Positions 8,508 to 18,357 of a DNA stretch of 64,000 nucleotides are shown piece by piece (the stretch's first letter is position 1; each line of letters starts with the position of its first letter). Source of the stretch: CAVUNY01 sp963843535 (GTDB lineage: Bacteria > Chloroflexota > Anaerolineae > Anaerolineales > Anaerolineaceae); assembly GCA_963843535.1 (NCBI GenBank), contig CAWJKU010000004.1:496001-560000 (forward strand), read 5' to 3'. The notes below the pieces were generated by a model, which saw only the letters and a list, made by a program, of their open reading frames with translations, was not told where the DNA came from and did no database searches. A program made the position numbers and the translations under genes.

Positions 8508-11042
8508 ATGAAAATTCCTTTAAGTTGGATTCGAGATTTCATTGATATCAAACTCCCGCTCGAGGACCTTGCCCGGCGTCTGACGATGCTCGGGCTGGAG
8601 GTGGGAGAAGTGCATTGTGTGGGGCTTCAGTCTCCCCCTAAAGACCGCAAGCAAGAATTCAAATTCACCGGCATTGAATGGGATGCCGAAAAAATCGTGG
8701 TTGCGCATATTAATGAGGTGCTGCCCCATCCCAATGCCGACCGCCTGGTGCTGTGCCGTCTGCAAGATGGGCAGGATGAGTACATCGTTTTAACCGGCGC
8801 GCCTAACCTGTTCCCCTATAAAGGCCAGGGCCCCCTGGCTACGCCGCTTAAAGTGGCTTATGCGCGCGAAGGCGCCCAGATCTATGATGGGCACCAACCC
8901 GGGCAGGTTCTGACTACCCTAAAACGGGCGAAAATCCGTGGGGTGGAATCATTCTCGATGGTTTGCTCCGAAAAAGAGCTGGGCATTTCCGATGAGCATG
9001 AAGGGGTAATCATCCTGGATCAGGATGCGCCCACAGGCATGCCGCTGGTCGAATATATGGGTGATGCTGTTTTCGAGATTGAGCTCCAGCCGAATATGAT
9101 CCGCAATGCCTGCGTGATCGGCGTCGCCCGCGAACTGAGCGCGGCTACCGGTTTGAAGCTGCGCCAGCCTGAACGGCAGCTGCCGGCAACTGGTGCCAGC
9201 TTGGTTGGACAGGCCGCGATCCAAATCACGGATCCAAACCTGAACCCGCGCTTCGTGGTAGGCCTGGTGCGCAACGTCAATCCGCAGCCCAGCCCGTATT
9301 GGGTCCAGCGCCGACTGCGCCTGGCAGGGATGCGCCCGATCAACAGCGTGGTTGACTCCACCAATTACGTGATGCTCGAAACCGGCCAGCCGCTGCACGC
9401 CTTCGATTATGATGTGCTGGTCCAGCGCGCCGGAGGGAAACCGCCGACGATCATCACCCGCCCCGCCGTGCAGGGTGAGGTTTTGACGACGCTGGATAAT
9501 GTGGAACGCAAACTGGACGATTTCACGATCATGGTATGCGATACATCCGGTTCTCTCTCCCTGGCAGGGGTGATGGGCGGGTTGGAAAGTGAAGTCACTG
9601 AGCACACGCGCAACGTGCTTCTGGAAGGGGCGACCTGGAATTTCATCAATGTGCGCCGGACGGTGCAGGTGCAAAAACTGCCTTCGGAAGCCGCCTTCCG
9701 TTTTTCACGCGGCGTGCATCCGGCCCTGGCGCCCTGGGCGGTGCAGATCTGCCTGGACCGCATGGCAAATTGGAGCGGCGGGGAGATTGCCGCTGATCTC
9801 GTCGATGAGTATCCCAAGCCTGCGTTGGACCCGGTGGTGAAGCTTACCCCGGCAGCCGTAAAACGCCTCTTGGGGATCGATCTGCCCCCCCAGAAAATTG
9901 CCGACCTGCTGACCCCGCTGGAATTCAAGTGCCAGGTCGAAAATGGAGCCGTTATCGTCCAGACCCCGCCCATTCGCCTGGATATTGGCGAAGGAGTGGT
10001 TGGAGAAGCCGATATCATTGAAGAAATCGCCAGGCTGTACGGTTACAACAATATTCCTGCCGCGCGTTTATCCGTGGAGCTGCCGGTGCAGCGGGGCAAT
10101 AAAGCAGTGGAAAATGAAGAGCGGGTGAAGGATATCCTGGTGAGTCTGGGTTTGCAGGAGATTCTCAGCTACCGCATGACCACGGTCGAACGCGAGGGGC
10201 GGCTTCTGCCGCCGGGAACGGAGAGCGAGCCTTTGCCGTATATCCGCCTGGCCAATCCGATCACCCCCGAGCGCAGCGTGATGCGCCGCTCGCTGCTGGC
10301 TGGCGTGCTGGATGCGGTTGAAAGGAACACTCGCCTGCGGGAACGGCTGTCATTCTTCGAAATCGGGCCGGTTTTTTGGCCCGTCCAGGGACAGACTCTG
10401 CCGGATGAACCTGGCCGGCTGGCGATCGTCATGACCGGGCAGCGCCTGGGGCAGGCCTGGGACCTCCACGAGAATCCGAATATTGACTTTTATGACTTAA
10501 AAGGGGTGATCGAGGTCCTGTTGGAATCACTGCACGTTCCTATGCCGGTTTATCGACCGGACAGCCATCCCACCTACCATCCAGGAAAATGCGCTTCGAT
10601 CGTGATTGGCGACCAGGTTCTGGGCACCCTGGGGGAGCTCCATCCGGCGGTGAAATCCAACTATGATTTTGGCGCGCCCGCTGTGCTGGCAGCTGAAATG
10701 GATTTTGACAGATTGCTGGCGTTGATTCCGTCCCATTTCGATGCGGAACCTGTTCCGGCTTACCCACCGGTATATGAAGATATCGCGGTGGTGGTGGATG
10801 AATCCCTGCCGGCGGAGCAGGTGGCGGCTTTGATCCGCCAGACCGGCGGAAAGCTGCTGCGCGAGGTGCGCCTGTTCGATGTTTTCCGCGGCGGACAGAT
10901 TGGCGCCGGTAAGAAGAGTCTGGCGTACGGACTGGTGTACCAGGCGCCTGACCGGACGTTAACCGATGGCGAAAGCGCCCAGATTCGCAACCGCATCATC
11001 CGCCGGTTAGAACAAGAACTGGGCGCCCAACTTCGCAGTTGA
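8508..11042 (+). CDS. pheT: Phenylalanyl-tRNA synthetase beta subunit
   Basis: An 844-residue beta subunit. The order seen is N-terminal domain (KIPLSWIRDFIDI), EMAP/tRNA-binding domain around residues 60-180, B3/B4 editing domain with GQPLHAFDYD near 300, B5 domain (about 425-500), catalytic-like core (about 510-730) and the C-terminal FDX-ACB anticodon-binding domain ending in RRLEQELGAQLRS. ATG 8508 follows the ribosome site GGTGAGGA; a GTG at 8496 would merge with that site. It is co-transcribed with pheS and shares its T-box control. Confidence 0.95.
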   Translation: MKIPLSWIRDFIDIKLPLEDLARRLTMLGLEVGEVHCVGLQSPPKDRKQEFKFTGIEWDAEKIVVAHINEVLPHPNADRLVLCRLQDGQDEYIVLTGAPNLFPYKGQGPLATPLKVAYAREGAQIYDGHQPGQVLTTLKRAKIRGVESFSMVCSEKELGISDEHEGVIILDQDAPTGMPLVEYMGDAVFEIELQPNMIRNACVIGVARELSAATGLKLRQPERQLPATGASLVGQAAIQITDPNLNPRFVVGLVRNVNPQPSPYWVQRRLRLAGMRPINSVVDSTNYVMLETGQPLHAFDYDVLVQRAGGKPPTIITRPAVQGEVLTTLDNVERKLDDFTIMVCDTSGSLSLAGVMGGLESEVTEHTRNVLLEGATWNFINVRRTVQVQKLPSEAAFRFSRGVHPALAPWAVQICLDRMANWSGGEIAADLVDEYPKPALDPVVKLTPAAVKRLLGIDLPPQKIADLLTPLEFKCQVENGAVIVQTPPIRLDIGEGVVGEADIIEEIARLYGYNNIPAARLSVELPVQRGNKAVENEERVKDILVSLGLQEILSYRMTTVEREGRLLPPGTESEPLPYIRLANPITPERSVMRRSLLAGVLDAVERNTRLRERLSFFEIGPVFWPVQGQTLPDEPGRLAIVMTGQRLGQAWDLHENPNIDFYDLKGVIEVLLESLHVPMPVYRPDSHPTYHPGKCASIVIGDQVLGTLGELHPAVKSNYDFGAPAVLAAEMDFDRLLALIPSHFDAEPVPAYPPVYEDIAVVVDESLPAEQVAALIRQTGGKLLREVRLFDVFRGGQIGAGKKSLAYGLVYQAPDRTLTDGESAQIRNRIIRRLEQELGAQLRS

Positions 11043-11058
11043 GGTTTAAAATAAAAAA

Positions 11059-11098
11059 ATGGGTTGAATTTGACGCGCCAGCGTCAAATTCAACCCAT
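11059..11098. terminator. Bidirectional terminator between pheT and the aldo/keto reductase
   Basis: A perfect 18-bp stem (11059-11076 with 11081-11098) and loop GCCA. On the minus strand it is followed by a run of seven T, so it should stop the reductase transcript strongly; on the plus strand it can end pheST. Confidence 0.8.
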
Positions 11099-11108
11099 TA
11101 AGTCATTT

Positions 11109-12068
11109 TCATTCTGGCAGGTTGCCGACGATCTGCTCGATTCTTTCTAAAACTTCATCGTTCAGTTTTTCAACCGCCTCGCCCGCGGCGATATTCTCAT
11201 CCAACTGCTCGGGGCGCGTGGCGCCGGTGAGCACACTGGAGACTTCTTTACGGCGTAAAACCCAGGCGATGGCCAATTGGGCGGTGGTTAAATCCAGCTC
11301 CTGGGCGAGTTTGGTAAGCTGGCGGACGATCGAAAGCCTTTCAGGGGTGATGCGGTCGCGGACCCAACCCATTTCGGGCAGGGATGCCCGGCTGCCTTCG
11401 GGAATGCCGTCATTGTATTTTCCGGAAAGGATGCCAAAATAAAGCGGGCTCCAGGTTGCGAGACCCAGCCCAAATTCCTTGCACAGCGGGGAGAGCAAAA
11501 TCTCCACTCGTTGGCGGTGGAAAAAATTGTACTGCGGTTGTTCAATGGAAGGGGGGATGAGGTTGTACTGGCGGGCAATGCCGTACGTCGTGGCAACTTG
11601 AGCTGGTTCCCATTTCGAAGTTCCCCAATATAATATTTTTCCCTGGTGGACCAGGTCATCCATGGCCCATACAATCTCATCGGTCGGCGTATCGGGATCG
11701 TAGCGATGGCATAGATAGATATCCAGATAATCCAGCTTTAATCTCCCCAGGGAAGCATTGACGGATTCGACAATATGCTTGCGTGAAAGACCACGCCCAT
11801 TTGGCCCGGGCATGGTCGGCCAAAAAACTTTACTGGAAATCACCAATGCTTCGCGCGGCAGTCCCCGGATGGCTTTCCCCATGATCAATTCGGCCTGGCC
11901 ATTGGCGTACATATCGGCATTATCGAAGAAATTTACCCCCTGGTCATAGGCGGCATGGATCAGCTCCTCTGCTTTTGGCTCATCCACCTGCCCGCCAAAA
12001 GTGATCCAGGCGCCCAGCCCAATCTCGCTCACTTTTAAACCAGACTTTCCTAACCGCCGGTAATGCAT
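11109..12068 (-). CDS. Aldo/keto reductase
   Basis: A 319-residue NAD(P)H-dependent oxidoreductase of the Kv-beta/YghZ-like branch. The catalytic tetrad is visible: Asp and Tyr in FFDNADMYANGQAE, Lys in VISSKVFWP, and His in YLCHRYDPDTP. The C-terminal cofactor segment AWVLRRKEVSSVLTGA is present. The chosen start ATG 12068 (MHYRRLGKSGLKVSEIG) has AGGAGG upstream; an extension to 12236 would read into the divergent gene's promoter. Substrate unknown. It is divergent from the secreted protein at 12172. Confidence 0.9.
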   Translation of the reverse strand: MHYRRLGKSGLKVSEIGLGAWITFGGQVDEPKAEELIHAAYDQGVNFFDNADMYANGQAELIMGKAIRGLPREALVISSKVFWPTMPGPNGRGLSRKHIVESVNASLGRLKLDYLDIYLCHRYDPDTPTDEIVWAMDDLVHQGKILYWGTSKWEPAQVATTYGIARQYNLIPPSIEQPQYNFFHRQRVEILLSPLCKEFGLGLATWSPLYFGILSGKYNDGIPEGSRASLPEMGWVRDRITPERLSIVRQLTKLAQELDLTTAQLAIAWVLRRKEVSSVLTGATRPEQLDENIAAGEAVEKLNDEVLERIEQIVGNLPE

Positions 12069-12137
12069 GGGCAACCTCCTGAAAGGCAACCTAACAGTTT
12101 TAACGGTTATATCATATAAATTGGGATTCGATTTTAG

Positions 12138-12165
12138 TTGCGCGCTGCGCAATTGCCTGTATAAT
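12138..12165 (+). promoter_or_regulatory. Promoter of the secreted two-repeat protein, predicted leaderless
   Basis: TTGCGC (12138-12143) and a perfect TATAAT (12160-12165), spacer 16 nt. The ATG follows 6 nt after the -10 box and there is no ribosome site. Confidence 0.5.
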
Positions 12166-12171
12166 ATACCT

Positions 12172-13113
12172 ATGCGTACATGGGGCAAATATCTAGCAGT
12201 CGTTTTTGTATTTATTCTGGCAGCGTTTGCATTCAATACAGCTCAGGCACAAAACGGGGGCGATGAGCATTTTCCCGGCGGTGTGGTTCTGACGGGAGAA
12301 TTCCTGAAGTATTACCGCAGCGTTCCGGAACGCCAATTGTTATTTGGCAATGCCATATCCAATGAGCTGGATATGAACGGTACTCGCGTCCAGTATTTTG
12401 ACCGGGCGAGGTTCGAGTTGAAGGATAATGGAAGAGGTGTGGAAGTCACACTCGCACCGCTGGGTACTTTATATATTGATTTAAGTAAAACGGCGCCGCT
12501 TGAAGAGACTATTCCCAGCATGACCTGCCGGTACTTCCCCAAGTTCGGGCACCGGGTGTGCTACAGGTTTTTGCAGTTTTATGACGAGCATAACGGGCCG
12601 GTTTATTTTGGCGACCCGATCACCGAAATGGTTTACGAGGGCGGGCAATACGTCCAGTATTTTGAAAACGCTCGATTCGAGTTCCGTTTTAATATGCCTT
12701 CGGACATGAAGGTGGGGCTGACCAATATTGGCCGTCTCGCCATGAAGAAATATTACGGCCCGTCGGCAATACCCTCATTGAATAGTCCCATAATTCAGGT
12801 GAAAGCAACCGATATTCAGGCGCGTGCCTATGTGAGCCACGCCCTGGTTGCGCCTGGAGCGGCGAACACCTTATTTGTGGTCGTTCGGTTGCCGGATTAT
12901 ACGGCAGTGGCGGATGCTCAAGTGAACGCATCGATCCTGATCGGTGATAAATTAACGCGCCTGCCCGTTGTTTCTACCGACGCATATGGGATTGCAAAAA
13001 TCGCGATTCCTGCCTTCGATCTGGCGCCGAAGCAAGTTGTGCAACTTCAAGTGACGGTAAATTTCAAGGAACAAACCGTCAAAACATCGACCTGGTACCG
13101 CATCTGGTACTAA
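12172..13113 (+). CDS. Secreted protein with two FGxxI-VQYFxxARFE repeats
   Basis: A 313-residue exported protein with a signal peptide (about 1-26, cleavage after AQA). Residues 45-102 and 131-196 repeat the pattern YFG-[ND]-x-I-[ST]-[NE]-E ... VQYF-[DE]-x-ARFE ... LG/IGxL. Similar repeats recur in many Chloroflexota surface proteins, from memory. Residues 205-313 look like a beta-sandwich (VxVRLPDYTAVADAQVNASI). No catalytic motif is seen, so a binding or structural role at the cell surface is the best guess. A longer in-frame start at 12067 is rejected because it precedes the promoter. Confidence 0.75.
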   Translation: MRTWGKYLAVVFVFILAAFAFNTAQAQNGGDEHFPGGVVLTGEFLKYYRSVPERQLLFGNAISNELDMNGTRVQYFDRARFELKDNGRGVEVTLAPLGTLYIDLSKTAPLEETIPSMTCRYFPKFGHRVCYRFLQFYDEHNGPVYFGDPITEMVYEGGQYVQYFENARFEFRFNMPSDMKVGLTNIGRLAMKKYYGPSAIPSLNSPIIQVKATDIQARAYVSHALVAPGAANTLFVVVRLPDYTAVADAQVNASILIGDKLTRLPVVSTDAYGIAKIAIPAFDLAPKQVVQLQVTVNFKEQTVKTSTWYRIWY

Positions 13114-13127
13114 TCAAATTTATTTAT

Positions 13128-13163
13128 AAAATCGACGGGCGCGGAAAGCGCCCGTCGATTTTT
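13128..13163. terminator. Bidirectional terminator after the secreted repeat protein
   Basis: A 15-bp stem (AAAATCGACGGGCGC, 13128-13142, with its complement from 13148) and loop GGAAA, then T-runs on both strands. It separates two convergent genes. Confidence 0.85.
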
Positions 13164-13176
13164 CATTTCTAGAAAC

Positions 13177-15496
13177 TCACACAAAACGTTGCAGTTGCGC
13201 GAGGCGCTGTTGGTATTCGGCTGCATCGGGGGGATTCAGATTGAGAATCGCCTGGAGAGCTGTTATGGCGCCCTTGTGATCCCCCCGGTTCATCATCTGG
13301 TTTGAGATCGTTTCCAGCTGGTGGACGGCTTCATCCATTTTACCGGCACGCCGGTAGATTTCAGCCAACCGCTTGCGGATATCGGTCCGGTCAGATTGGT
13401 CGACCAGCACCTCCTGCAGAAATTCAATGGCCGCGCTGTGGTTATTATTGTTTTCCAGTAATGCCAGGAATCCATCCATCTCATTTAGAGCGGCTGCATT
13501 CTGGGAAATTCTAAAATTGATATCCACCAGGCGAGCCCGACTGTGAATATCTTCCGGTTCCAGGGTGCGAATCTGCTCGTAGATGCGCAGCGCGTTCCGT
13601 AAATCCAGGCGCTGCATATCGATGTCGGCAATTTTATACATGATTTGCACGAGCACGGCCCGGTTGCCGCGCGATTGTTGGGCAACCCGCAGGCTGGTGG
13701 TATAGGTCTGGCGAGCCATATCCAGTTCGGCCAGCTGGTAATAAATATCGGCCAGGTTGATATACTGCTGGATAGCGCTTTCGGTTTTTCCTTGAGCCAG
13801 GAGCAGGTCGATCATCCGGTTGCGTACATGCAGATCCATGGGAGCCATTTCAATAATCCGGTTGAATAAGCGGATGCCCTGGGTCGCTTCTCCCCGGATG
13901 GCGTATAAATCGGCCACGATCAACAGCTTATCCACCGCATCCTGGGTGCGTCCATCTTTGACGAGCAGCTCCGCGATCTGGATGTGTAGGGGTAGGTAGG
14001 TGGGGGCGTACTGCAAGGCATGGAATGCTTCTTCCATGGCTGAATTGACCTTACCTTCTTTGGTCAGGTTGCGCACGTGAGCCAGCATTTCCACTACCTG
14101 GGCACTGTTCGATTCGAGCAGCATTTCAGCCAGGGGAAGCGGGGGAGAACCGGCAGGCTGCTGCGGCAGCTGCTGGCGGGCAAGCTTCATATATACTCGC
14201 CAGTCTTTGCGCACCAGTTGATTATGGATGCTTTCACACAGGTTTTTCAAGCTGTCAAGATTGCTTTGGTCGGTCTGGGTCTCAATGATCGGCTCATACA
14301 ACTGGCGCAGCTCATCCGCATCTTTTGGCTCGACGGTCTCGGAATCTGCCAGGCGCAGCGCCTGCAGGTGAGCTACCGCCGCTTCGAGGTATAAGCCGGC
14401 ATCGTAGCGAATCTGGCCGACCAGCAGGTAAGAAGCGAGGGCATAATCGGGATGCTTGACCGAATCCTGAAGGTGGCGCAGCCCATTTTGGGGTTCCTTC
14501 TGGTGGATCAAAAGCCCCAGGGTAAACAGCGCTGCCGGATGGCGCAGCCCGGCATCGATGGCGCGTTCCAGTTCTTCAGCGGCCTGGGCGTCTTCACCTT
14601 TAGTTTGCGAATCGATAGCCTGTCCCAGGTGCAGCTGGATGCGGGCCCGTTCTGTCTGAACCAGTGACGAGCCGCCTGTCCCGTGGGTTAAATCGATTAA
14701 GGCCGCGCCGGCTGGGCTGGTTTTCTTCCGGGCCGGGATCTTCAGCCTGGTCAAACAGTATCCCGGCCAACTCCACCAGTGCTTTCTGACGAGCCTCACT
14801 GATTGGATCAGGACCAGCCAGCTCGGGGCCGGCTGGTTCCAACTGGAGGACCTCGGCCATTCGAGTCGGGCCGGTGCCTCCGCGCGGGCGGTTAGGCTTC
14901 GGCAAGGGCTGGTTGTTGCGGATCATGATGACTGCTTGTTGGGTATCAATATTTTCTGGGATGAGCTGCAAGGCGTATTCTGCGGCTTGCAGCGCTTTAA
15001 CCTGGTCGCCAGCGCGCTGCATCAAGGCAGCTGCAGCCAGGAATTCAGTCACAGCTTCTGGCTTGCGGCCGATCCGGTCATAGATCATTGCCAGGCGGGT
15101 GCGGGCGATCAGACTTTCCTGCAGCCGCAGCACCTGGATCCAATTTTCGATTGACTTTTCGACGTCGCGCGCTTTCAAAAACAAATCCGCGGCCTGGATA
15201 TAGGCCTGCACGGCATCCGAGATTCGCCCCATACGTTCGGTGATCTTGCCGATTTTTTCAAATGGGGCAGGATCCTGAGGAGAGACTTTCGCTGCCCGGC
15301 TGTAGACTCGCAGGGCATTGTCGTAATCCTTCATCTCGAATAGAGCCAAACCCAGGTTAGCCAGCGCTGATGGATTATCTGGAAATTCATCCAGCGCCTG
15401 CCGGTAAAATGACGCCGCCTTATCCCACATCTGGTCCCAGGCGGCTGAATGGCCGAGGTTTATGGCTTTTTGAAACGCTTCTTGGTTACCACTCAT
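13177..15496 (-). CDS. Long TPR protein with apparent +1 frameshift
   Basis: Two overlapping minus-strand frames (15496 to about 14700, and about 14700 to 13177) together encode one TPR protein of about 772 residues. The N-terminal frame has TPR units and a linker ending DPGPEENQPS. The family-like continuation GAALIDLTHGTGG and at least ten more TPR-like units lie in the +1 frame. Read through, the join at about 14700-14710 would give ENQPAGAALIDL. ATG 15496 has GGAGGG 9 nt upstream. The start lies 18 nt after the polA stop, so it is in the polA operon. TPR arrays bind proteins; the partner is unknown. The break may be an assembly indel or a true mutation. Confidence 0.7.
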
Positions 15497-15513
15497 TCGA
15501 TCGTACCCTCCGC

Positions 15514-18327
15514 TCAATGGGCCGCATGGGGAAGCGGTGAAAGTTTACCCCAGTTCACCCCCCAACGAGCTTCGGTGATCAAGGGGATCGATAAAGCATA
15601 GGCGTTTTCCATCACATTTTGAACGATCCACGCAGTTTCTTGCTGCGCAGGTTTCTCTACCTCAATAACCAGCTCGTCATGCACTTGAAGCAGCATGCGC
15701 GCCGGCAGCCCGGCCTTCTTTAAAGCGGGAGGGAGCAAGATCATTGCCAGTTTCATGATGTCGGCGGCAGTGCCTTGAATCGGGGCGTTAATCGCCTCGC
15801 GTTCTTCCCGGTTGCGCATATTTTGGTTCATCTGACCGCGTAAATTGGGGAAATAGCGCCGCCTGCCCAACAGAGTTTCTACATAACCTTGTTGGGTTGC
15901 CAGCCGTCGAATTCCATCCAGGTAGGATTTAACCCCCGGGAACTGTTGAAAATACGATTTGACGAAGTTTTCGGCTTCACCTAACGTCAGATCGGTGGTC
16001 CGGCTTAAACCAAATGAGCTCATGCCGTAGATCAGGCCAAAATTGATCGCTTTCGCGTGGCGGCGCTGATCCTTATTGACCTGGTCAAGGGGGATGCCCA
16101 ATATGGCAGCGGCGGTCGCGGCATGAATATCCTGCCCGGCGTTAAATGCTGCCAGCATGGCTTCATCTCGCGACATATCTGCCACTATACGCAGCTCGAT
16201 TTGCGAGTAATCGACTGAGAGCAGACCCCAGCCCGGTTGGGCGATGAAACCTTCGCGTACGCGGCGGCCTAGCTCGGTGCGGGTGGGGATATTTTGCAGG
16301 TTCGGTTCGGAAGAAGCCAGGCGCCCGGTGACTGAACCGGTCTGGCTGAAGGAGGTGTGGACGCGTCCGGTGCGCGAGTTTCGCGCCGCGGGTAGGGCTT
16401 CGACATAGGTGGATTGCAATTTGGCCAGCTCACGGAACTCGAGTATCCAATCCACAACCGGATGTTTGCCGCTTAATTCCGTCAGCACATCCGCTGAGGT
16501 CGAGAAATGTCCGCTGGCTGTTTTACGGGTGCGGTCGGGCGGGTCAAGCTTTAGCGTTTCGAACAATACTTTCGACAGCTGTTGGGTGGAATTAAGATTA
16601 AATTCGTATCCAACTTCCTCGATGATCTTTTTTTCCAGGCCGGACATCCCATCGTGCAATTCAACCGACATTTTTTCGAAGAAGGGCACGTCCAGGGCGA
16701 TACCGGCCTGTTCCATGCGGGCCAGCACTGGAATTAACGGCATCTCAATCTCATCGAACAGCTTTTTACCGCTGACCTTTTCCAGCTTTTTTTGCATCAC
16801 CGGGTAAAGACGCAGCGTGGAATTTGCATCGGCGGCGGCGTAAGGGGCGGCATTTTCGATGGGCACCTCCGCCATGGTGATCTGGTTTTTGCCTTTCCCG
16901 ATCAATTCATCGATGTGAGTCATGGTCGTGCCGAGATAGATCTCGGCCATATCTTTAAGCCCCAGGTGGCGCGCGGCAGGGTCTGCCACCCATTCTGCGA
17001 TCATGGTGTCAAAAGTGAGGGGCGCGGCCTCGAGCCCATTTTCAAGCAGGACCAGCCAGTCGTATTTCAGGTTGTGGCCGATCTTGCGTTTTACAGGATC
17101 GGTCATGGCAGGCCGTAAGGCCTCAATCACCTGGGCCTGGGGAAGTTGGGGCTGTCCGGTCTTGTGGCCGGTGGGAATGTAATATCCCTCGCCTTCCTGG
17201 ACTGCCAGTGAAATGCCTACCAGCTCGGCTCGCATTGGGTCAGTGGAGGTGGTTTCCGTGTCGAAGGCGATCAGAGGGGCTTTTGCCAACCGGGATTGCA
17301 GTTCTGCCAGGGACTCAGGCGTGTCGACTACTTTGAGCTGGAAATCTGCCATCGGCGGCACGCCGATGCGCGTGACAGGCTCACCGAAAAGTGAAAGCTG
17401 CTGCCTGGGAGCGGGCTGGGGCTCAACCTCGGGTGAGACGGCCTTCCCGGCAAATTTCTGGATACGGCCGACCAGGGTGCGGAATTCCAACTCGCGAAAG
17501 AGCTTTTCGACCGCGTCAAAATTCATGTGGTCGGTGCGAGCCTGCTCGACATCCAGGGTAATTTCCAGATTCGTGCGGATAGTTGCCAGGTCGCGGCTGA
17601 GGAAGGCCGCCTCACGCCCGGCTTCCAGTTTATTGCGAAAGCGGAGCGCGATATTATCCAGGTGGGCGTAAATATCTTCCAATGTCGGATACTGTCCCAA
17701 CAATGTAATGGCTGTTTTATCCCCGATCCCGGCAACCCCGGGAATATTATCCGAGCTATCCCCGGCCAGGCCTTTATACTCGATGATTTGGGACGGCTTC
17801 ACGCCCATATATCCCAACACTTCTTCATCGGTGGCGTAATCTTTCGCCTCGGAAATCTTGTTGCCAGACAGGCTGACGATGATCCGGTCCCCAACCAGCT
17901 GCAGCAAATCGCGGTCGCCGGTGATGATTTTGACTCCTAAGCCCTTGGCCGCGGCCTGGTGGGCGATGGTGCCTAACACATCATCAGCCTCAAAACCCTC
18001 CATCTCAAGCCGCGGTAGGTGAAAGGCATCGATCATCTGGCGGATGCGGTCGATTTGCGGGCGAAGATCATCCGGCATTTTGGCGCGCGTTGCTTTATAC
18101 TCGGGGAAAATTTCATCGCGAAAAGTCTTGCCGGTGTCAAAGGCCACAGCCATATACTCGGGACGTTCTTGTTCCAGCAAACGCAGCATGACGTTGGCAA
18201 ATCCCATCACACCGGCTGTGGGTTCACCAGAGCTGGTTTGCAGGCGTTCGCCAGCCCCCATCGACAGGGCGTAATATGTGCGGTATGCCAGGGCATGGCC
18301 ATCAATTAAATAAAGTGTGGGTGGCAT
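15514..18327 (-). CDS. polA: DNA polymerase I
   Basis: A 937-residue polymerase with all three parts. Residues 1-300 are the 5'-nuclease (LYLIDGHALAYRTYYALS, GDRDLLQLV, KGLAGDSSDNIPGVAGIGDKTA). Residues about 335-520 are the 3'-5' exonuclease with its acidic residues preserved (FDTETTS, GHNLKYD), unlike Taq. The C-terminal half has polymerase motif A (LLSVDYSQIELRI), motif B (RRHAKAINFGLIYGMSSFG) and motif C (QVHDELVIE). The enzyme fills gaps and removes RNA primers. AGGAAA precedes the ATG. It lies 30 nt after the receiver/roadblock gene and 18 nt before the TPR gene. Confidence 0.96.
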   Translation of the reverse strand: MPPTLYLIDGHALAYRTYYALSMGAGERLQTSSGEPTAGVMGFANVMLRLLEQERPEYMAVAFDTGKTFRDEIFPEYKATRAKMPDDLRPQIDRIRQMIDAFHLPRLEMEGFEADDVLGTIAHQAAAKGLGVKIITGDRDLLQLVGDRIIVSLSGNKISEAKDYATDEEVLGYMGVKPSQIIEYKGLAGDSSDNIPGVAGIGDKTAITLLGQYPTLEDIYAHLDNIALRFRNKLEAGREAAFLSRDLATIRTNLEITLDVEQARTDHMNFDAVEKLFRELEFRTLVGRIQKFAGKAVSPEVEPQPAPRQQLSLFGEPVTRIGVPPMADFQLKVVDTPESLAELQSRLAKAPLIAFDTETTSTDPMRAELVGISLAVQEGEGYYIPTGHKTGQPQLPQAQVIEALRPAMTDPVKRKIGHNLKYDWLVLLENGLEAAPLTFDTMIAEWVADPAARHLGLKDMAEIYLGTTMTHIDELIGKGKNQITMAEVPIENAAPYAAADANSTLRLYPVMQKKLEKVSGKKLFDEIEMPLIPVLARMEQAGIALDVPFFEKMSVELHDGMSGLEKKIIEEVGYEFNLNSTQQLSKVLFETLKLDPPDRTRKTASGHFSTSADVLTELSGKHPVVDWILEFRELAKLQSTYVEALPAARNSRTGRVHTSFSQTGSVTGRLASSEPNLQNIPTRTELGRRVREGFIAQPGWGLLSVDYSQIELRIVADMSRDEAMLAAFNAGQDIHAATAAAILGIPLDQVNKDQRRHAKAINFGLIYGMSSFGLSRTTDLTLGEAENFVKSYFQQFPGVKSYLDGIRRLATQQGYVETLLGRRRYFPNLRGQMNQNMRNREEREAINAPIQGTAADIMKLAMILLPPALKKAGLPARMLLQVHDELVIEVEKPAQQETAWIVQNVMENAYALSIPLITEARWGVNWGKLSPLPHAAH

Positions 18328-18357
18328 AAGAATAGTTTCCTGGTTATCTGGGGCCGC

